Source: Acanthaster planci
Lineage: Eukaryota > Echinodermata > Asteroidea > Valvatida > Acanthasteridae
Assembly: GCF_001949145.1 (NCBI RefSeq)
Contig: NW_019091359.1
Location: forward strand, 422,478-486,477
Direction of reading: 5' to 3'
DNA length: 64,000 nt
Below the pieces are notes generated by a model, which worked only from the letters and a program-made list of their open reading frames with translations, had not been told where the DNA came from and searched no databases. Of this stretch, positions 60,440 to 64,000 are shown in pieces (position 1 is the first letter of the stretch; every line of letters begins with the position of its first letter). A program made the position numbers and the translations under genes.

Positions 60440-60605
60440 GTTCAGTTTTAGATTTAAGAGGAAACCGGAGTACCCGGAGAAAACCTTCGAGAGCGAGTAA
60501 GGACTGGAAACCAAATACACTTAAAGCGTGGACCAAGCCGGGACTCGAACTCAGGCCTCATTGGTACAAAGCGAGGAAAGAACCGCTACGCTAACCCGCT
60601 CCCCC
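60440..60605 (-). mobile_element. tRNA-derived SINE with conserved GGAAACCGGAG core
   Basis: Reading the minus strand, TTAGCGTAGCGG (complement of 60583-60594) is an A box and GTTCGAGTCCC (complement of 60540-60550) a B box, 32 bases apart as in a tRNA. Downstream comes a spacer and the complement of AGGAAACCGGAGTACCCGG (from 60459), a motif I recognise as widely conserved in animal SINE bodies. I cannot verify which named superfamily it belongs to. A plus-strand frame (60231-60500) reads through the core and is a by-product. Confidence 0.8.
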
Positions 60606-61295
60606 CAGCGGCGGTGTGTCCAACCATGGACCTTTTACGCAGCTGCACTAAGTGTGAACAAAAACACATCAGAGAATGTAGCTTCCTTTTTAGTTTCCCT
60701 GCCGAAAGGCTGCCTGTTAAAGATTGATAATAACATCTCTCGTAACGGCAACAGGTGGTTATCAGGCTAGTATAAGTACAACTGGTCATGGGCAGGGGCG
60801 TATTCATTTGGATGGGGATCCAGTCCATTCTCAGTCGAATTGTCGGAAGGAGAGCTATAGGTGCACCATCAAACAGTTAAAGATATACATCGTAGACTTG
60901 TGCCAAGTCGTTAATTGTACATATGGTTTGGTTTTGTTCTCCATGCACACACGTATTTCTGCATTTGCGCAGAGACGTGTTGCCTCGTCTCCAACTTGCG
61001 GGTGATCGACGACCAGTCGGAACCAATTATGTTTACTTATCTTATATACCGTGCCGACGGATTTCGACGGACGTTGACGGAACAAACAAGACTATCTAAC
61101 GACTTGCCCTCAAGTCTATAGTGCGGAACATACAGCACCCTTCCTGACCTTTTGAGTTTGTCACGGTGGTTACCATAACCCTCCCACCTGTGCACTTGAA
61201 TCCACGCCCCAGGCAGTGTAGGAATCCCTTGTGAGAGGAGAGTCGAAGGAAAAAGCATTTGACCAATCTTTTTATTTCCTCCAAAAGTTCAAATG
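60606..61295. other. No gene recognised
   Basis: CAGGGGCGTATTCATTTGGA near 60791 resembles one end of a hAT-like MITE, but no partner end is visible. Overlapping frames on both strands are unrecognised. Confidence 0.45.
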
Positions 61296-61350
61296 CCGGA
61301 CCCAGAACCGAATATTTGGGAGTAATTATTTTTATCGGGAGGGCCCAAAT
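61296..61350 (+). repeat. Second member of the CCAGAACCGAAT repeat family
   Basis: CCGGACCCAGAACCGAATAT followed by GGGAGTA, a T-rich stretch, CGGG and GGCCCAAAT parallels 42583-42633 in order and spacing. Unlike that copy it lacks an obvious inverted right end. Confidence 0.5.
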
Positions 61351-61689
61351 GGCTAATTCTATATTTAATTTCTAGGGGTGAGACTTGGGGGGGGGGTCGG
61401 AGATTGAATTTTTTTGGAAGGAAAGGAAATGAACTAGTCCAAGAACAATAACTTCTTTTTGGTCCAGGACATAAATCTTTACAAACATTTTCATTTTCAT
61501 ATTTCTAAGTAATTTTTCGAAAAGTAGTGTTTCAGAAAACGCCTTGAACTTCCAATGTACTCCGGGCTTCGTACTGTGAGCACAAATTGCGACCGACCTC
61601 GCCCTGTTTTTCTTTGTTTCCTGAGAGTTTGGATGTCATCTTACAAAGCAGTATTATAGAGACATGGTGAAACAATTCTCTCCTTTACC

Positions 61690-61878
61690 TAACTCGTACG
61701 TACGACTTGTTAACTCGTACATTCAACTTAAAAGTCCTGACTCGTAGCTCGTCTTATATGTCGTATGTACGACTTCTTTGTCGCACGTGAGCTACAATTC
61801 ACAAGTCGTGCGTTGTGCGAGATATAACTCGTAGGGACGAGATAAAAGTCAAGTGCATATGTTCTGCTATACGAGTTA
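61690..61878. mobile_element. Palindromic ACTCGTA/TACGAGT element
   Basis: Begins TAACTCGTACGTACGAC (61690) and ends TACGAGTTA (61870-61878), with many internal CTCGTA, GTACGA and TCGTAC words such as CGTATGTACGACTT near 61760 and ACTCGTAGGGACGAGAT near 61829. TA bounds both ends, compatible with a TA target as in mariner-like MITEs, but TA is also part of the palindrome. No coding capacity. Confidence 0.6.
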
Positions 61879-63850
61879 AGCTAGAGGGCTTGAAAAAACA
61901 CAGCTTCATAATGACACAATTTTGTTAACTTCAGATGGTGAGACATCTCACGGCCCCTCCTTTGGCGACGGGGTATCCTCTTTACACATTTTGTTTTTCA
62001 CCGGACATTCAAACTTGTAAAGACAACCTCTCTAAACCTCCGACTAATCATCGACTTTCCGATTGCTTCGGCACACCAGCTTCAACAGTGTACACCGCTA
62101 TGCTAAAAGTGTTCATGTCAACAATTTCCACGGAATGTGCCCCCCGATGTGACACACTCAAAGCCTGCCTGCATGCGCCTGGCAATAATGCACACGATTA
62201 GGATCTGGCGTTTGGCTGCATGTGGTAACAGTTTACCACCCCAGAAAAAAAAACGATCAATCAAAATAATTCCTCTGGAGATGAGTGGAACATGAGGGGG
62301 AAGAGGAACGGGGGGAAATATGACGAATGCGTCCCTCGCATGTTGAACGACAGAATATGACAAATGAACCGTTCCAAAAAGCACGATGAAATATGATCGG
62401 AAGAGAGGTCAAAATCCGGGCGCTTCCTGACCCAAGTCTCGCCCAATCAACGTGGCTCACCCGGCCATCAGACGTAATTGAAGTCGACATAGCTCCCGTA
62501 ACCTCCAGCAAACGAGTGCTGTGAGCTGGACCTGGCCTTAATCCTAGTAAGAAAAGATAGAAGAGGAACTATACCCATCTTCACATCAAGTATACTCACA
62601 ATCCTGTCTCAAGCAACATATTCGTTATTAACCATCCACCAGAGGCCAAGGAAGAAAGAAAGAAATGTTAAACCTTTATCAGGAATCCCGCCAAAAGTCA
62701 ACCTGACTTACTGGTAATCCAACCGAAGCCTGTGACGTAAACTCACTCCACCGTTCACTGAGCTGTTTCATCATCGTCACATCAATATGGTCCTGATAAT
62801 TGAGAAAAGAGATATGATCTCATTCCCTAATTCTGCTACAGGAAAAATCTTGGTCTGGTTTTTCTCACAATTAGTGCCTTCCCCGTTGTGGTGAACTCGG
62901 CACCTTTCAGCATGAAGCACGCAATCACGGCTTCCTTAATTCCAACGTGGGACAGGTTTACTTGACGGCCCACTCAAAAGGGAGTCATCCTCGGTATTCG
63001 TTTTGCGAAGTGATACATTCAGCCCATGTGTACTACGGCATGACCCGGGTTAAAATCTAACTTGAGTGGTCATTAAGATTGTAAGTCCTTACAGCTACAA
63101 GATCCCAAGATCAGTAATGACAATTACACCAGCTGAAAATCCATCAAAATGCTGCTGTAACCATGGACCCAAACCACGCACATATCCTCTCAATGATTAA
63201 AGGCCTCATTTCTCCATTACACCACATTGTTAATGAACTTCATGAAATATTCATTTTTTGTCTATTGCCAAATTGACTCGTGTCGAAATTCTCAACAAAT
63301 CGCTTAAAGTAGTTTGAGACTGATTGGCAGTTCTAGACATTTTCGGGGGGTACTTCCCTTTGGGGTAAGACCCCAGAGATTTGAAAACATTATCAGACTT
63401 ATGAGTATGAGATGGTATCATCACTGGAGTAATTTTTACGGATGAGCTGGTTTCAACGCTTCAGGAAGGGAGCTGTTTTGACGGCTTTTTTCCCCCCTCC
63501 TCGCAAAAAGGACATAGCATGACGGCCGCCCCCGAAGACTCGGGACAGAAAAATAAATCACATATCGGCCCTAGTTCGCAAGTGGGGTTGTTCTTGTCAT
63601 CTGGACATTATCGGTCTAGTTATCTCCCTTCCTGTCCTAAATGAGGTCTTTAGGTTAGTTTGATGGATAGTGTTTACAGTTGAACATTGAAGTTTAGGAA
63701 TGGTTCACATAACGTTCAGCTCCTAAACCTGTTCGTAAAGTAATGGTAAGATTCTATTCATTTGCTCAATACAGTTTTAGACGGCACAATTAGTGCACCA
63801 CCGCTTTCCCTAGACCTTTTGACAATAATGTCTCGTTGACTGGCTGTAAT
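61879..63850. other. No gene recognised
   Basis: Mixed composition with C/G-richer pockets near 62280-62480 and 63480-63560. Overlapping minus frames at 62118-62511 are unrecognised. No repeat structure identified. Confidence 0.45.
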
Positions 63851-63864
63851 CAACAGAGGGCGCT
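63851..63864 (+). promoter_or_regulatory. CTCF-like site 4
   Basis: CAACAGAGGGCGCT, identical over 14 bases to the site at 16127 and in the same orientation, fits the CTCF core at all fixed positions. Flanking sequences differ. Confidence 0.35.
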
Positions 63865-64000
63865 TCAAGTACTTTCAATGCTACGGCCCACTTTCAAAGC
63901 TGGCTGCAGTTGGATTTGCTCTCCTCTCTTTCCACCTGAATAGTATTTACTTACGCTATAAACATGTCTCTTTTGAGTATAAGGTGTTCTTGGTAGAACG

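Noticed and set aside
60231-60500. Lys/Arg-rich plus-strand frame ending RKPEYPEKTFESE
   Set aside because: This is a reading of the SINE core, a translation that turns up in many spurious protein predictions.
1-64000. CRISPR array, prokaryotic operon, phage or plasmid
   Set aside because: No regularly spaced identical repeats, no tightly packed long frames, no ribosome-binding-site pattern. The repeats and composition are those of an animal genome.
1-64000. Known conserved miRNA sequences (let-7, miR-1, miR-9, miR-124, miR-71, miR-2013 and similar)
   Set aside because: I looked for remembered mature sequences by eye and found only short partial matches, such as GCAGCATG near 24670 and 51350.

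Overview
This window looks like nuclear genomic DNA of an animal, with no gene I can call confidently. No open frame exceeds 171 codons, none resembles a protein family over more than a few residues, and there are no operon-like runs, rRNA or convincing functional tRNA genes. Two vocabulary features suggest a marine invertebrate, most likely a deuterostome (echinoderm, hemichordate or lancelet type). Two 8-base palindromes are strongly over-used (TACATGTA at least 15 times, TAGGCCTA at least 10 times), and there is a tRNA-derived SINE carrying the widespread GGAAACCGGAGTACCCGG core. The taxon is an inference, not a demonstration.

Layout. AT-rich, feature-poor DNA alternates with GC/CpG-rich patches of about 200-900 bp, near 2.0-3.0, 3.9-4.2, 6.5, 16.5-17.1, 19.8-20.0, 22.6-23.5, 24.1-25.0, 29.2-29.6, 32.8-33.1, 38.5-39.0, 41.6-42.0, 44.1-44.6, 49.5-49.9 and 53.2-54.0 kb. 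These patches are open in several frames on both strands, as GC-rich non-coding DNA is, and are the best candidates for cis-regulatory elements or promoters. The patch at 24.1-25.0 kb ends in a short ATG frame followed by a strong splice donor and an in-frame mini-exon. It is the only place that hints at the 5' end of a gene (plus strand), and the hint is weak. A pyrimidine-rich AG/GTAAGC junction at 45365 could be a recursive splice site inside a very long intron.

Repeats. A non-autonomous hAT-type element (30282-30471) has near-perfect terminal repeats and an 8-bp target duplication. Palindromic MITE-like elements lie at 47193-47407, 54205-54415 and 61690-61878. A colinear dispersed repeat occurs near 0.56-1.08 kb and 56.56-57.07 kb, with a shorter copy near 33.88 kb. 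tRNA-derived SINE heads occur at about 60.5, 52.1 and probably 49.7 kb. Several foldback or short-motif arrays are present (42.36-42.65 kb, 20.63-20.77 kb, 34.11-34.20 kb).

Most unusual observations: (1) a 47-bp sequence present twice, exact and inverted, at 45121-45167 and 48580-48626 with abrupt ends, flanking 3.4 kb; (2) a 90-nt foldback at 34111-34200 whose three G-U wobbles all look like CpG decay; (3) four exact copies of CAACAGAGGGCG, all on the plus strand, matching the CTCF core consensus. The window is best read as an intergenic or giant-intron regulatory landscape seasoned with small DNA transposons. I did not find a new coding system.
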